From Thalassia testudinum (taxonomy: Eukaryota; Streptophyta; Magnoliopsida; Alismatales; Hydrocharitaceae): a DNA stretch of 64,000 nt. Positions 44,924-56,475 of the stretch are shown here, piece by piece. A program made the position numbers and the translations under genes. Each line of letters starts with the position of its first letter. Within the stretch, counting starts at the first letter, position 1. The notes beneath the pieces are model-generated. The model did not search any database and had not been told where the DNA came from. It saw nothing but the letters and a program-made list of their open reading frames with translations. The DNA lies in assembly GCA_037157565.1 (NCBI GenBank), contig JAZHRO010000050.1:42976001-43040000 (forward strand), given 5' to 3'.

Positions 44924-45960
44924 ATGGCTGTAGCATGTCAAGTTAGTACATCTGGGAGTGCTTTACAGTGGCATAGATGGTTAGGCCATCCTTATTTGGA
45001 AAAGTTACGCAGGCTTATTTCTCATGTGTCCCCAACTACACAACTTTCCTGCGATGCATGTCAACTTGGGAAGCACCATAGATCTTCCTTTCTAGTTGCT
45101 ATAGGATCATGTTCAACTTTATATTTTCAGTTAGTGCATCTTGATGTTTGGGGTCCCAGTAGGACTCCTGATAGAGCAGAACATCGGTACTATTTGATTG
45201 TGGTTGATTTTTCTAGATTGTCCTGGTTATTTCTCATGAAGAATAAGTCTGAAGTGGGTCCACTGATTGAGAAGCTTGTGTTGATAAAAAAATCAGTTTG
45301 ATGCTTGCATCAAGACTTTCATATCTGATAATGTAGTGGAGTTTTGTACTCGTCGATTGGTAGAATTCTATGGCATACATGGTATAATTCATCAGACCTC
45401 ATGTCCTCACACTTCTCAGTAAAATGGAGTCGCAGAGAGGAAGCACAGACATCCTTGATTTGGTCAGAACTCTTCTTATTCATAACAGTGTGCCACAGAA
45501 CTATTGGGGAGATGTAGTTCTCACAGCTTGCTACCTTATAATAGATTGCCCTCCTCAGTGATTTATGAGCAGATACCATGGCAGGTGCTTTATCCAAATG
45601 ATGAGTTGTTTGATCTTTCACCTAAGACATTTGGGTGCGTGACTTTTGTACATCTCCTTGGACTTAGGCTTGATAAATTAGCACCTAGAGCAGTCAAGTG
45701 TGTGTTTCTTGACTATTCTCGTACTCAGAAGGGGTATCCGTGTTTTGATCCCCTACACCAGAGACATTATATCAGTGTAGATGTCACCTTTCATGAAGCT
45801 GTACCTTATTTTTCTGTTGCTGCCAGGCAGGTGCAGAGTGTGCCGGAGAGTGCACTTGTACCAGTTGCTCCTATACTATTTGGTATATTCACAGATACTA
45901 GTAGCCCTTCTTAAGTTGATGAGCCACCTACCAGCACATTCAGACCAGTACTAGCGGATG
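44924..45960 (+). pseudogene. Copia D pre-integrase and integrase
   Basis: HHCC region: LQWHRWLGHPYLEKLRRLIS and CDACQLGKHHRSSF (44,960-45,095). Core: LVHLDVWGPSRTPDRAEHRY and LIVVDFSRLSWLFLMKNKSE, then VEFCTRRLVEFYGIHG in another frame, and SQ*NGVAERKHRH around 45,420. C-terminal: KTFGCVTFVHLLGL and LAPRAVKCVFLDYSRTQKG. Frameshifts near 45,300 and 45,455. Confidence 0.8.
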
Positions 45961-46094
45961 AAGGGACCTTCAAGGGTCACACCTATTAGTTGCTAGTTGT
46001 ATATAGGGCAAAGCCCCTTCCATTTATTCCACAGACTCAGGTTTGTGTTGATAACCTAGAGGCGATTTCTACTTAGGAGACTTTTTCAGGCACA

Positions 46095-47762
46095 GTGTCA
46101 GTAGATGAAACAGGTGGGAGTCTGCCACCTGAGGATAGTTCTCTAGGTCCCGATTCCATGCGTACTGATAAGGATATTCTTATTGCTATTAGGAAGGCTC
46201 CACGATCTTGTGCCCAGTATCATGTTGCTGGGAGTGGTGTTACTGCTGATTCTCTAAGTTCGGAGTTTCATGTATTCACAGCTGCTGTATCCAGTGCTAA
46301 GTTACCTATCTCGTACCAGCATGCTCTACTACATCTACATTGGAAGGCAACTATGGAGATGTTTGCACTTACTACCAGAGGTACTTGGGAGCTATCACCT
46401 TTATCGTCTGGCGTGCGTCTTGTTGGAGCCAGATGGGTCTTTGCCTTGAAATACAACTCGAATGGGTCTATTTTAAGGTATAAGGCCTGCTTAGTGGCCA
46501 AAGGATTCACTCAGACATATGGGGTAGATTTCTTTAACACGTTCTCCCTCGTTGCACGACTTTCTGCTGTTCGAATTCTTGTATCTGTCGCGGTTCATTA
46601 TGGATGGCAGTTACATCAATTGGATGTTAAAAATACATTTATGTATGGAGGCTTGGAGGAAGAGATATATATGCAGTAGCCACCTAGCTTTAAGATTTAG
46701 GGGGAGTGTGTATGCAGGCTCCGTAAGGCCATTTATGGTCTTAAGCAGAGCCCCCGAGCTTGGTTTTAGTGCTTGTCTGAGGCATTGTCTGTTGTTGGGA
46801 TGCAGAGATCTTCATCGGATCATTCACTATTTGTAAGGAAGACCAGTAGGGGTACAGTGGCTTTAATTGTGTATGTGGATGATTTTATAGGTGTTGATGC
46901 AGAGGGTATATCTCAAATAAAGGAATACTTAGCACACCAGTTTGTCATGAAAGATCTTGGGAAGCTGAGATATTTTTTAGGCATTGAGTTTGCCACAAGT
47001 AAGCTACGGACAATTATGTCGCAGAGGAAATATGCTCTTGATATTCTTCAGGAGACAGACATGCTAGGATCCAAAGATGCAAATATTCCTATGAATCCTA
47101 CCATTCATCTATTTGAGGATAATATAAAGCTAATAGACAAGAAGGCATATCGACAACTGGTGGGGAAGCTGTTATATCTGATTATCACTAGGCCGTATAT
47201 TAACCTTGCCGTGGGGAAGCTGAGTCAGTTCTTAGATAAGCACATTGAGGTTTATTGGCAGGCTGCGATGCAGGTGTTGAGATACATCAAGGGGTGTCTA
47301 GGTAAAGGCATTCTTTTCCAGAGAAAGGTACCTATGGTCGTTGCATACTCAGATGCAGATTATGCAGGTGATGTTGGGGATAGGTGGTTTACTATTGATT
47401 TTTGTACCTTTGTTGTTGGGAACTTGGTAACCTGGAGGAGTAAGAAACAAAATGTTGTTTCACGTTCTAGTGCTGAGTCTGAGCACATGGCCATGGCACA
47501 TACTGCTGCTGAGATGATATGGATTAGATCTTTGTTATGAGATCTTCATGTTGATGTTCAGGAACCTATGGAGATGTATTGTGACAACTGGGCTGCCACC
47601 TACAATGCAAACAATCCTATGTTTCTTGAGAGAACAAAACATGTGGAAGTAGATTGTCATTACACCAGGAGTTTGATTCAACATGGTCTGCTTCGTATTA
47701 CTTGTCTTGCCTCCTCAGACCAGACTGCTGACATGTTTACTAAGCCGTTGTCACGTCCCTAG
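46095..47762 (+). pseudogene. Copia D RT and RNase H
   Basis: The best preserved copia polymerase here. [53 protein letters not shown]; then from 46773 a 255-codon open frame with the catalytic IVYVDDF, HQFVMKDLGKLRYFLGIEF and ITRPYINLAVGKLSQF, followed by RNase H AYSDADYAGDVGDRW, TWRSKKQNVVSRSSAESEH. After a stop it resumes with CDNWAATYNANNPMFLERTK and ADMFTKPLS. Three TAG stops at 46677, 46698 and 46767 stand where copia F has CAG. Confidence 0.85.
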
Positions 47763-47823
47763 TTTGAGAAGTGTAGAAACAAGCTGAGCATGATGGATAT
47801 ATATGCTCTAGCTTGAGGGGGAG

Positions 47824-47969
47824 TGTTGAGTTATGTTTATGTTTATGTTTGTAAGGGGTGCTGTGTTATTTTATTTTGAGTAGCGGGTTTATGATGTACT
47901 TTTTCCAACATCTATATAGAGGTGTAGGGACTTTTTGGTAATGGTAGAAAAAGTTTATTCACTTCAACT
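47824..47969 (+). repeat. Copia D 3' LTR (146 bp)
   Basis: TGTTGAGTTATG...CTTCAACT after polypurine tract TTGAGGGGGAG. It has one extra GTTTAT unit compared with the 5' LTR. Confidence 0.92.
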
Positions 47970-47974
47970 GTTAT

Positions 47975-48878
47975 ATATAACAGTTTACCAACTATGGCCC
48001 GGTAACTAGTCACATCCTAAAATAAGGGGCTATCATCATCTACAAGAGGCAAAAAGGCATCCATAGGCACATATGTTGGTTTGCAGCTCAACATACCAGC
48101 CTCTCTTAGCATGTCAAGAATATACTTGTGTTGAGATAGCATAAGTCCCACTTCAATACCAAGGAAATAGTTGATAGGGCCTAGATCTTTAGTCACAAAC
48201 TTTGACTGTAGTAACACCTTAGTCTCTTTTGTGCCTTTCCTATTATTGCCAGGAAAAAGTATATCAACATAAACAATATGAATAGCATAACCTGACTCAC
48301 CATGCAACGTAAAGACTGAGTGATATGTAGAAGACCTAGCAAAGTTGTGTTCCTATACAACGTTGCTGAATCTTTCAAACCATGCTCTTGGATTCTGTTT
48401 CAGGTCATAAATGACCTTCAACGTACATATCTTTTGACATTCCCCTTAACTCAGAAACTCTGGTGGTTGCTGCATATATACTTCTTTAAAATCTCCATAC
48501 AGAAATGTGTTCTTTATGTTTAGCTAGTGGACAATCCAGCTTTTGTTGACAACCACTGATAATAAAATCCTAACAGAGTTGAGTCATGCCACCAAGGAGA
48601 GCATTTCAAAGTAGTCAACCCCAAATGTCTTTGTGTAGATTTTAGCAACAAGGCGGGCTTTATACCTCTCCATAGTTCCATCAGGATGACATTTAAGAGT
48701 GAATACCCACCTACACCCCACAACAGTAGCTCGTAGGGTAGGTTAACCAAATTCCATGTGCCACGAGACCGCAAAGCTGCCATTTCTTCTTTCATAGCCA
48801 AGGTCTAAGATGGATCTTGGAATGCCTCTCGATGGTCCTATGGTACCTGATGATTATCAATAGCCAAAGCAAGGTTCG
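47975..48878 (-). pseudogene. Copia E reverse transcriptase
   Basis: Minus strand. LAMKEEMAALRSRGTWNLV at about 48,800, then a degraded core, HIVYVDILFPGNNRKG (48,220-48,280), FVTKDLGPINYFLGIEVG and MLSQHKYILDMLREAGMLS. The catalytic YVDD reads YVDI because one aspartate is lost. Continues across copia D into the RNase H at 43528. Confidence 0.8.
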
Positions 48879-49181
48879 AAATGCCGATTTCGATGCCGTG
48901 CCGATGAAATTCCAAGTGTGCATTTCGTGGGCATGCCGTGGAAATGCTTGTTTTTCGATGGGCATGCCGATGAGCATGCCGAGGGCATGCCGATGCATAC
49001 CAACAAAAATAGGAACAGTAATTAAAAAAATCAACAGCAACCTCGACATGGGCATCAATTTCGCCAGAATGCCGAGGGCATGCTGACAATGCCGACGGCA
49101 TGCCGACGATATTCCAGTAAATTGACGTTTTCTTCATGTCGGCACGACCCTTGCTCGGAAATGACCTTGCCGACGGCATTT
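48879..49181. mobile_element. ~300-bp palindrome-rich insertion in copia E (MITE-like)
   Basis: Interrupts the copia E linker; host words resume on both sides. It begins AAATGCCG and ends CGGCATTT, exact inverted 8-mers, with AAAT following directly on the right. GGCATGCC or close variants occur near 48931, 48961, 48975, 48985, 49077 and 49096, mostly followed by GA. No coding capacity is expected. Small inverted-repeat ends suggest a MITE; the family is unknown to me. Confidence 0.55.
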
Positions 49182-50071
49182 AAATGAATGAGCCAAAGAA
49201 AGTTGTCCTGCAGGCAAACTATCCAAAGATATAAACCGTGAAACAAAATACTTAGCATAAGACCACTGGGCCTTTTGTTGTACTATAGGAAGGTCCAAGG
49301 TAGTGCTCTCAGGGGTAGAAGGTACTTGGTGCTCAGATGAATCATCAGCGGCTGGTGAGGACTGAGCAGGAATGGTAGACAAGGGCTCGTCCACTTGAGG
49401 AGTTCCATAAACTTGTACTGAAAGTGCTTAGGAAAAGTATCAGGAACCTTAGGATGATGTGGGAAAGCACCAAGATCAGGCAAGTCTGCCTTCTGTATAG
49501 GAGGCTCAGAGGGTTGAGTGGCTCAGAAGGCATAGGAATGGAGACTTCCTGAGGAGGAAAGTGTGTGGAATGCTCCCCCTTATTTTGGTAGTAAGGAATC
49601 TTCTAAAAAAAGGTGACATCTGTCGAAACATAAAATCATCATGACATAGGATCATAGCATCTTAGTCCTTTCTGAGTTCTGGAATAGCCCATGAAAATGC
49701 ACTTGACAGACCGTAGGGAGAGTTTGTCCACCTTGAATAGATGGACAAAACACACAACAAGAATAACAGGAGTGATGGAAAATAAGTCGTTTCCAGGAAA
49801 CAAAACATAATATGGGGTTTTGTCATCCAACACAAATGAAGAAACACGATTCACTGGATATGTAGCAGTTAAAACAAGATCAACCCAAACGAGGAGGGAA
49901 CATTCATCTAAAATATAATAGTTCTAACCACATCTAACAAATCACAAAATTTACGTTTAGCTATCTCATTTTGTCGGGAGGTGTGAACACAAGATGCCTA
50001 ATGAATAATTTCAAGAGATTGGAAAAATTGAGTATCCCTGGTTTTCGCAAATTCTAAATTATTCACTCCGG
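49182..50071 (-). pseudogene. Copia E integrase C-terminal half and linker
   Basis: Minus strand. LSLRSVKCIFMGYSRTQKGL and RCYDPMS at 49,639-49,720 close the integrase; SRQNEIAKRK-like sequence near 49,980 is its core. The linker (49,182-49,600) is proline/serine-rich. The core is split at 50071 by LINE L and continues at 58600. Confidence 0.75.
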
Positions 50072-50559
50072 AAAACTTTTATACAACGAAGCCTTTTCTC
50101 ACACTAAGTGGGGTCAGCTATATGGATTTTTTTGCCTCCACACAGATCGATTTTGAGTCATTTCAGGACTTAAATTAAAGTAATTGAGGTTATATTTAAT
50201 AGTTTCCTTTCAACACTTGTTTGGTCTTCCTTGCCTCCTCTTAGTAGGTTCAGCCTCAAACTTTTCACATCTCCTGACTAGAGCATTTAGTGGCCTTTTT
50301 TGCAAATGTCCAAACCATCTTAAGAGTGTTTCATTTTATCCTCCATCGATGCCACCATAACCTTTTTTCGAATAATCTCATTTGAAATATGGTCATTTCT
50401 TGTATGATCACACATCCATCTTAATATCTTTATTTCTACTACAAATATCTTCTGCACATGCCTATAGTTGATAGCCTAACATTCAGAGCCATACAATATG
50501 GTTGGTCTTATTGTAGCTTGATAGTACTTTTCTTTGACTTTTAAAAGAATCCTCTTATC

Positions 50560-51221
50560 ACAGAGAACACTAGATGCACCCCTCTATTTCAACCACCCTG
50601 CATTAAGTCTATATGTAACATCATCAATTCTACCATTTTGATGGAAAATGGATCCTAAGTACTTAAAAGCATCTTTCATTGGAATGCACTCTTCAATTTT
50701 TACATCCATCCCTTTATTGATCCCTCTACTACTAAACTTGCATTCCATATACTCAATTTTTGTCCTGCTTAGGCGTAATACTTTAGTTTTTGGGACTTTC
50801 TTCCAAAGTTCAAGTTTTCTATTCACTCCATCTCTTTGTCTCATCAACCAACACAATGCCATTAGCAAAAAGTATACATCATGACACCTCAACTTGGATA
50901 TGCTCCGTTAACTCATCCATAACCAAGGCAAAGAAATAAGGGCTTAAAGCCAATCCTTGATGTAGATCAATTGTGATATCAAAGTAGTCTGTCAAATCAT
51001 CTTTAGTTCTTACACAAGTTGTAGCTCTATAGTACATATCCTTTATGAGGTTAATATATAAAATTGGTACGTCTCCTTCAAAATTCTCCATAAATATCTC
51101 TTGGGACAGAATCATAGGCATTTTCTAAATTAATAAAAATCATATGTAAATCATTCTTCTTGACTTTGTAGGTCTACATCATACGTTTCAAGAGATGTAT
51201 TGCCTCAATAGTAGATCGGCC
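50560..51221 (-). pseudogene. LINE L reverse transcriptase, C-terminal part
   Basis: Minus strand. ILSQEIFMENFEGDVP and DLHQGLALSPYFFALVMDEL (50,879-51,121), then after a shift RDGVNRKLELWKKVP, LRLSRTKIEYMECKFSS and DAFKYLGSIFHQNGRIDDVT (50,584-50,892). The FADD catalytic stretch expected between them falls at the frameshift and is unreadable. Confidence 0.82.
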
Positions 51222-51226
51222 TGATA

Positions 51227-51359
51227 AGTTGAAGTGAAAAGAGAACTTTAAACTTTACTAAGCCGTCCCTGTGTCTCTTTATATAGAGAGACAAGGGAAA
51301 AATAAAATAACAAAATGAGTCCAATCAACAAAAAAGAATAACAAAAACATAACTCAACA
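51227..51359 (-). repeat. Copia F 3' LTR (133 bp)
   Basis: On the minus strand TGTTGAGTTATG...CTTCAACT, with CTCTATATAAAGAG as TATA box. Confidence 0.92.
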
Positions 51360-52741
51360 CTCCTTAAGCTGGAGCATATATATCCACCATGCTCAACTTG
51401 CTTCTACACTTCTCAAACTGGGGGCGAGGCAATGGCTTGGTAAATATATCAGCAGTAAAGGTAAGACATGTCGTACAAAGTAGACCCTACTGAATTAGGC
51501 TCCTGGTATAGTGGCAGTCTACTTCCACATGTTTCATCTTATGAAACATGGGGTTATTAGCAATGTATGTTGCGGTCCAGTTATCGCAATACATCTCCAT
51601 AGGCTCCTGAATCTCAACATGAAGATCTCGTAACAGAGACCTAATCTATATCATCTCGGCAGCAGTATGAGCCATAGCCCTATACTCGGACTCTGCACTA
51701 GAGCGTGAGACAACACCTTATTTCTTGCTCCTCCAGGTCACTAGATTTCTAGCCACAAATGTGCAAAAACTAGTAGTAGATCGTCTATCTCCCACATCTT
51801 CTGGATAATCCGCATTAGAGTAAGCCACTACAGACATAGGGCCCTTTGTCTTCTGAAATAGAATGCCTCTGCCTGGACAGCTCTTGATGCATCTCAACAC
51901 TTGCATAATTGCTTGCCAGTGAGCATCAGTGGGTTTGTCTAAGAACTGACTTAGCTTACCCACTACAAAGCTTATTTCTGGCCTGGTGATTGTTAGATAT
52001 AATAACTTCCCAACAAGCTACTAATAGATCTTTTTGTCCTTTACCCTCATTATATCCTCAAATGGATGTATTTTAGGATCCATAGGAATGTTGGCTTCCT
52101 TGGATCTAATCATGCTTGTCTCCTGAAGAATATCAAGTGCATACTTTCTGAGACATTACAATGCCCTACTTGCTCGTGACGATCTCAATATCAAGAAAGT
52201 ATCTCAGCTTACCAAGGTCTTTCATAACAAACTCGCGAGCTAAATACTCATTTACCTGAGTAATATCATCTGTATCATCACCTGTAAGAATGAGGTCATC
52301 AACATATACCAATAAAGCCACGGTATCAGTACTGGTTTTCCTAACAAACAAGGAATGATCAGAAGAGGATCTTTGCATCCTAAACATAGAAAGTGCTTCA
52401 GATAGACGCTGAAACCAAGCTCGAGGGCTCTGTTTAAGGTCATAAATAGCCTTACGAAGTTTACATACACACTCCCCCTGAACCTCAAAACTAGGTGGCT
52501 GTTGCATGTATATCTCCTCTTCTAAATCGCCATATAGAAATGCATTTTTAACATCCAGCTGGTGAAGACACCATCCATAATGAGTCGCAACAGAAATAAG
52601 GATACTGACCATGGAGAGTCGTGTCACAGGGGAAAAGGTGTCAAAGAAATCTACCCCATAAGTTTGGGTGAATCTTTTAGCTACAAGGTGAGCTTTATAC
52701 CTAAAAATAGACCCATCAGGGTAAAGACCCATCTGGCCCAA
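51360..52741 (-). pseudogene. Copia F RT and RNase H
   Basis: Minus strand. RT at 52166-52741: [78 protein letters not shown] and the intact ALLVYVDDLILTGDD. RNase H at 51718-51963: MGKLSQFLDKPTDAHWQAIM, AYSNADYPEDVGDRRSTTSF and LVTWRSKK. The C-terminal part runs in another frame to about 51,400. Breaks are few. Confidence 0.85.
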
Positions 52742-52742
52742 A

Positions 52743-53990
52743 CTAAGTGCACACCAGACTGTAGGGCGGATAACTCTCAGGTCCCTTTATTAGTAACTGC
52801 AGACATTTCTTCGATAGCCGCCTTCCAATGTGGGTGTAGAAGAGCTTGCTGGTAGGAGGTAGGTATCTCTGTGCTAGATATTGCAACTGTAAAGGCCTGA
52901 AATTTGGTGCTAAGAGATCCTGCAGAGACAATACTACCAGCGACACGATATTATGCACAAGACCTCGGAGCCTTCCTAATAGCCATGGAAATATCATCTG
53001 TAGGCAGAGGGATCCTGAAGACACATGAGCAGAAGAATCATCGGTATCTTTAATACATACCTGAGAGGACGATGGTGGCTCATTGGGTACTGAAGAAGGG
53101 TGTGTTTTCTTTCTGTATGTAACTGCCAGCTGATATGTAGCACTCTTAAATGTCTTCTCATCAGGTGGTACAGGTCTGAAATCGCCCATAGTATGTTCTA
53201 TAGTGGATACACCACTATTATGAGAGAAGTCCTCCAAGGTTATAGGAGGTACATGCATAGGAGTAGCCACCTCTATCTCTCTTAACTGATGACCAGAGGT
53301 AGAAAAATAAGGGATAGACTCATGAAGTCACATCCTCACTCACATATTGTTTCTGATGTATAGGATCAAAACACCTGTATCCCTTCTGCGTACGTGAGTA
53401 TCCCAAAAATACACACTTAACTGCCCTTGGTGCTAATTTGTCATGACCAGGCCCAAGGAGGTGTACAAATGCCACACACCCAAATGTTTTTTGTGGCACA
53501 AGAAATAAGTGCATCAGGATATAAGATATTCCATGGAATCTGCTTATGCAAAATTGACGAAGGAAGCCTGTTGATCAGATAACAAGAAGTAAGAACCGCA
53601 TCTCCCCAGTAACTATGCGGAACACTATTCTGAATAAGTAGAGCTCTAGCTGTATCCAGAATATGACGATGTTTTCTTTCAGCTATCCTATTCTGTTGCG
53701 ATGTATGAGGACATGAGATCTGATGTACAATACTCAGTGATCCATACAAGTTAGCTAGTTTCTTTGTGTAGAATCCTAATGTATTATCTGTTCGAATTTT
53801 CTTAATGCATACACCAAATTGATTTTTCATAAACACCACAAACTGATGAATCAAAGAACTAACTTCTGATTTATTTTTCATCAAAAGGGTCCACGATAAA
53901 TGTGAAAAATCATCCACAAATAGCAAATAATACCTATAATTCTGACGGTTTGCCACATGGCTAGGCCCCCAGATGTCACAATGCAGCAAA
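52743..53990 (-). pseudogene. Copia F integrase and linker
   Basis: Minus strand. LHCDIWGPSHVANRQNYRYY, LFVDDFSHLSWTLLMKNKSE, KKIRTDNTLGFYTKKLANLY and PHTSQQNRIAERKHRHILDT carry the D, D and E of the core. PHSYWGDAVLTSCYLINRLP follows, and after a shift LAPRAVKCVFLGYSRTQKGY (53,320-53,514). The linker to RT (52,743-53,270) is polar and poorly conserved. Confidence 0.85.
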
Positions 53991-53999
53991 TCAAGGCAT

Positions 54000-54600
54000 G
54001 CAGAACGAGCAGACTAGATAGATGCTGGAAAACTGGCATGGTGATGCTTTCCCAGTTGACATGCATCATACTGAATCTTCATAGTAGGAGACAAGTGAGG
54101 GATGACACGATGTAGCTTGTTCAGTGAAGGATGGCCTAGTCATCTGTGCCACTGCAAGGCACTCCCTGTAGTAGTCGTTTGACAGGTTGCAGCAACTGGA
54201 TTATGAAGTAGCTGATACACACCCCCTCCTCATGGCCACCACTAATCGTCCTCTCTGTCATGCGGTCCTGAAAGATGCATCCAACAATGTCAAAAATAAC
54301 ATGACAATTCAGCTGCTTGGTAATAGAGTTGACAGATAACAGTTGCATTGCCATGTCTGGCATATAATATACATCAGCAAGATGCATGGAGGGTGTAACA
54401 GATGCCCCTCCCTTACAATGAATGGGAGCATGTCTACCGTCTGCCAGCTGTACTGAGTGTTTCTGTGGTAGCTTCTGTAATTCCCCAAAACACTGGGAAT
54501 TTCCTGTCAAATGGTCAGATGCACCAGAATCAATCAACCATGACCCTTTCGTACCTGATGCAGATGCATAAGCTGCAGTGTTGGAGATTGTGGTTGCTTA
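54000..54600 (-). pseudogene. Copia F protease and pre-integrase
   Basis: Minus strand. MIDSGASDHLTGNSQCFGEL holds the protease DSGA site; ADGRHAPIHCKGGASVTPSM and MPDMAMQLLSVNSITKQL follow. The HHCC region lies at 54,000-54,160, partly frameshifted (CDACQ-like word near 54,060). Confidence 0.8.
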
Positions 54601-55549
54601 TGAGTCAACTGTGCTAGTCACTGCACAACTGCATCGTAGTCTGCCTTTGCAAGAGATATTGCCCCAGTACTCACCTGAAGATGCTGTAACAGAAGCCTGG
54701 TTGGCAACAATAGGATGGCCAAGTTTATTCCAACATTTAGCCTCAACATGGCTAAGCCTTTCACAGTATGAACATGTAGGCTTGCCTTGAACACCATCAG
54801 TCCTGCCCCTGCCTTTGCCACGAAAGAAGCTTTCATGACCACTACGAGTGCTAATAGCAGCATGAGCTGAGGACGTATTGGCAACAACAGCATCATGAGT
54901 AGGCTGTACTTGCATCCTACTTAGCCTCCTGTAAATCTCTTCAATAGGAGGAAGCTCAGAGAGTCAGAATTTGTGAACGAGCTGCAGAATAGTGATCATT
55001 CAGCCCTGCAATGAACATATGGCCTGCAAACTCCTTCCTGTGATCCCTGCATATAGTATACATTGGTCTACACGCATTATATTTCTCCAATAATCCCTTC
55101 ATAGTAGAGTAATATTGAGGTAGACTCATCTCTTCTTGCTTGAGATGGCATAAGTCATAGTGGATCTGAAATACTTGAGTTGAATTCGTATTCGCATGAG
55201 TTGAATTCAACTCATGCGAATACGCCATCTTCAAACCATCCCACATTTTTTTGGCAATACTGTAGTACATAACTTCATCACTGATTCTTGGAATGATGCT
55301 ATTCAAGATCCAGGCTCTCACCATAGCATCATCCAGGTTCTAAGTCGCATATTTTTCGATTTTTTGCTCTGGTGGTGCTTCCATACGCACATGCTTCTTC
55401 TCATGACCTACATTAACAAGAAAGGTCTGAGACTAGTGGGGGTAATTGGTCTCATCTAATTTCGTAATTGGAGCAAAGAAAGGGCTCTTAAACACCCCAC
55501 TTTCTGTATTCTGTCCTGAAGACACCTCAGAACTATCTGATGTAGACAT
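54600..55549 (-). pseudogene. Copia F gag
   Basis: Minus strand, starting at the ATG at 55547-55549 (MSTSDSSEVSSGQNTESG). The capsid domain reads MVRAWILNSIIPRISDEVMY, AKKMWDGLKMAYSHELNS, LKQEEMSLPQYYSTMKGLLE and FIAGLNDHYSAARSQIL at 54,956-55,324. A zinc knuckle CSYCERLSHVEAKC with C-X2-C-X4-H-X4-C spacing sits near 54,760. One stop and one shift were noticed. This is the gag that copia D and B lack. Confidence 0.82.
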
Positions 55550-56319
55550 TGTAACTCCAAGCACACAAGATTAAGCCGAAACAACAGGTCTGAAATCCTG
55601 GATAAACAGCACCAACAAACTTGGGGAATCACACCCCACAACTCACAAGTCAAAGAACAGTACTTCACTGGGGAATACATACCCCAAAAATCATCAAATA
55701 TGGAGAATACACACCCCAAATTAGGTCAGAAGATTAAGGAGTTCATACCATCTTGTTGAAAGTTTTTTTTGCTTCAAACCCTCATATCTACGAAGAGTGA
55801 TCAAGAGCAACTGGCTATAGCTGCAATAGGGTGGCAGTAGCACCGTCACGAGGTGCTACGGCGCGAGGGGCGCTGTGGCAAGGAGACTTGCTGTTGGCGA
55901 CAAAGAGGTGCTGCAGTGCGAGGGGCAACTTGTGCCTCGATCCAGCTGCTGGCGGCAACAGCAGCGTCGTGGCGGCAGTAGCGAGGGTGCTGCAATGCGA
56001 GCGCTTCTATTAGGTTGTTGGCGGCGGCAACAGCATCATGACTAGGTGCTGTGGCGGGACGAGAAGTGTTGCAGCAGGGAGGGCTGTTGGTGGCGGCAGC
56101 AGCGGGGATGTTGCGGTGTGAAGACCTGGTTGCGCCCCGATCAGACTGTTGCACTGCAATCTGGCGTGAAGGGCTGGCTGCGGCAGTAGCGGTGGCAGTC
56201 GATGCTGTTGCTGCTGTGGCGGTGGTCCGGTGCCGGCGGAGCTACCGTCGATGGTGGTGGCAGTAGCTCCGGCGAGAGGGCTTAGTAGGGTTAGGGTTTT
56301 GTTTTGGTGGAGACCTCAA
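55550..56319 (-). other. Copia F leader with GGGGTGTGTATTCCCC-type motifs
   Basis: Untranslated leader. Near the gag start (55,620-55,725) the minus strand repeats GGGGTGTGATTCCCC-, GGGGTATGTATTCCCC- and GGGGTGTGTATTCTCC-like units, the same word as in the copia D leader. The part next to the LTR (55,830-56,280) is GC-rich, GCAGC/GGCGG-repetitive and non-coding. Confidence 0.75.
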
Positions 56320-56470
56320 CCTTGGCTCTGATACCAAGTTGAAGTGAAAAGAGAACCTTAAACTTTACCAAGCCGTCCTTATGTCTTTTTAGATAGAGAG
56401 ACAAGGGAAAAATAACAAAATGAGTCCAATCAACAATTTTTTAAAAGAATAACAGAAACATAATTCAACA
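56320..56470 (-). repeat. Copia F 5' LTR (56337-56470) and perfect primer site
   Basis: 134-bp LTR. On the minus strand it is followed by TGGTATCAGAGCCAAGG (56320-56336), the full initiator-Met primer site. Confidence 0.93.
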
Positions 56471-56475
56471 TGATA

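Larger units (their letters stand above)
43534..47969 (+). mobile_element. Copia D: LTR-bounded, gag-less, TSD GTTAT
   Basis: Plus-strand element of 4,436 bp with exact target duplication GTTAT (43529-43533 and 47970-47974), inserted in copia E between RT and RNase H. LTRs differ by about eight substitutions and a 6-bp length change. Leader, protease, integrase, RT and RNase H are present but no gag: about 1 kb that copia F has between leader and protease is absent. It belongs to the same family as F (near-identical domain order, LTR ends and leader motif). Confidence 0.92.
51227..56470 (-). mobile_element. Copia F: most complete copia, TSD TGATA
   Basis: Minus-strand element of 5,244 bp with exact target duplication TGATA (51222-51226 and 56471-56475). 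LTRs of 133 and 134 bp differ by about eight substitutions and two indels. Gag, protease, integrase, RT and RNase H are all present with only a few breaks, and the primer site is perfect. It is inserted in the RT of LINE L, between the NQYGF and GRSTIEAI motifs. Same family as D. Confidence 0.93.

Noticed and set aside
48838..49179. 113-aa His/Arg/Ala-rich minus-strand ORF
   Set aside because: Product of the GGCATGCC palindrome array in the small insertion; no domain and it runs into copia E in the wrong frame.
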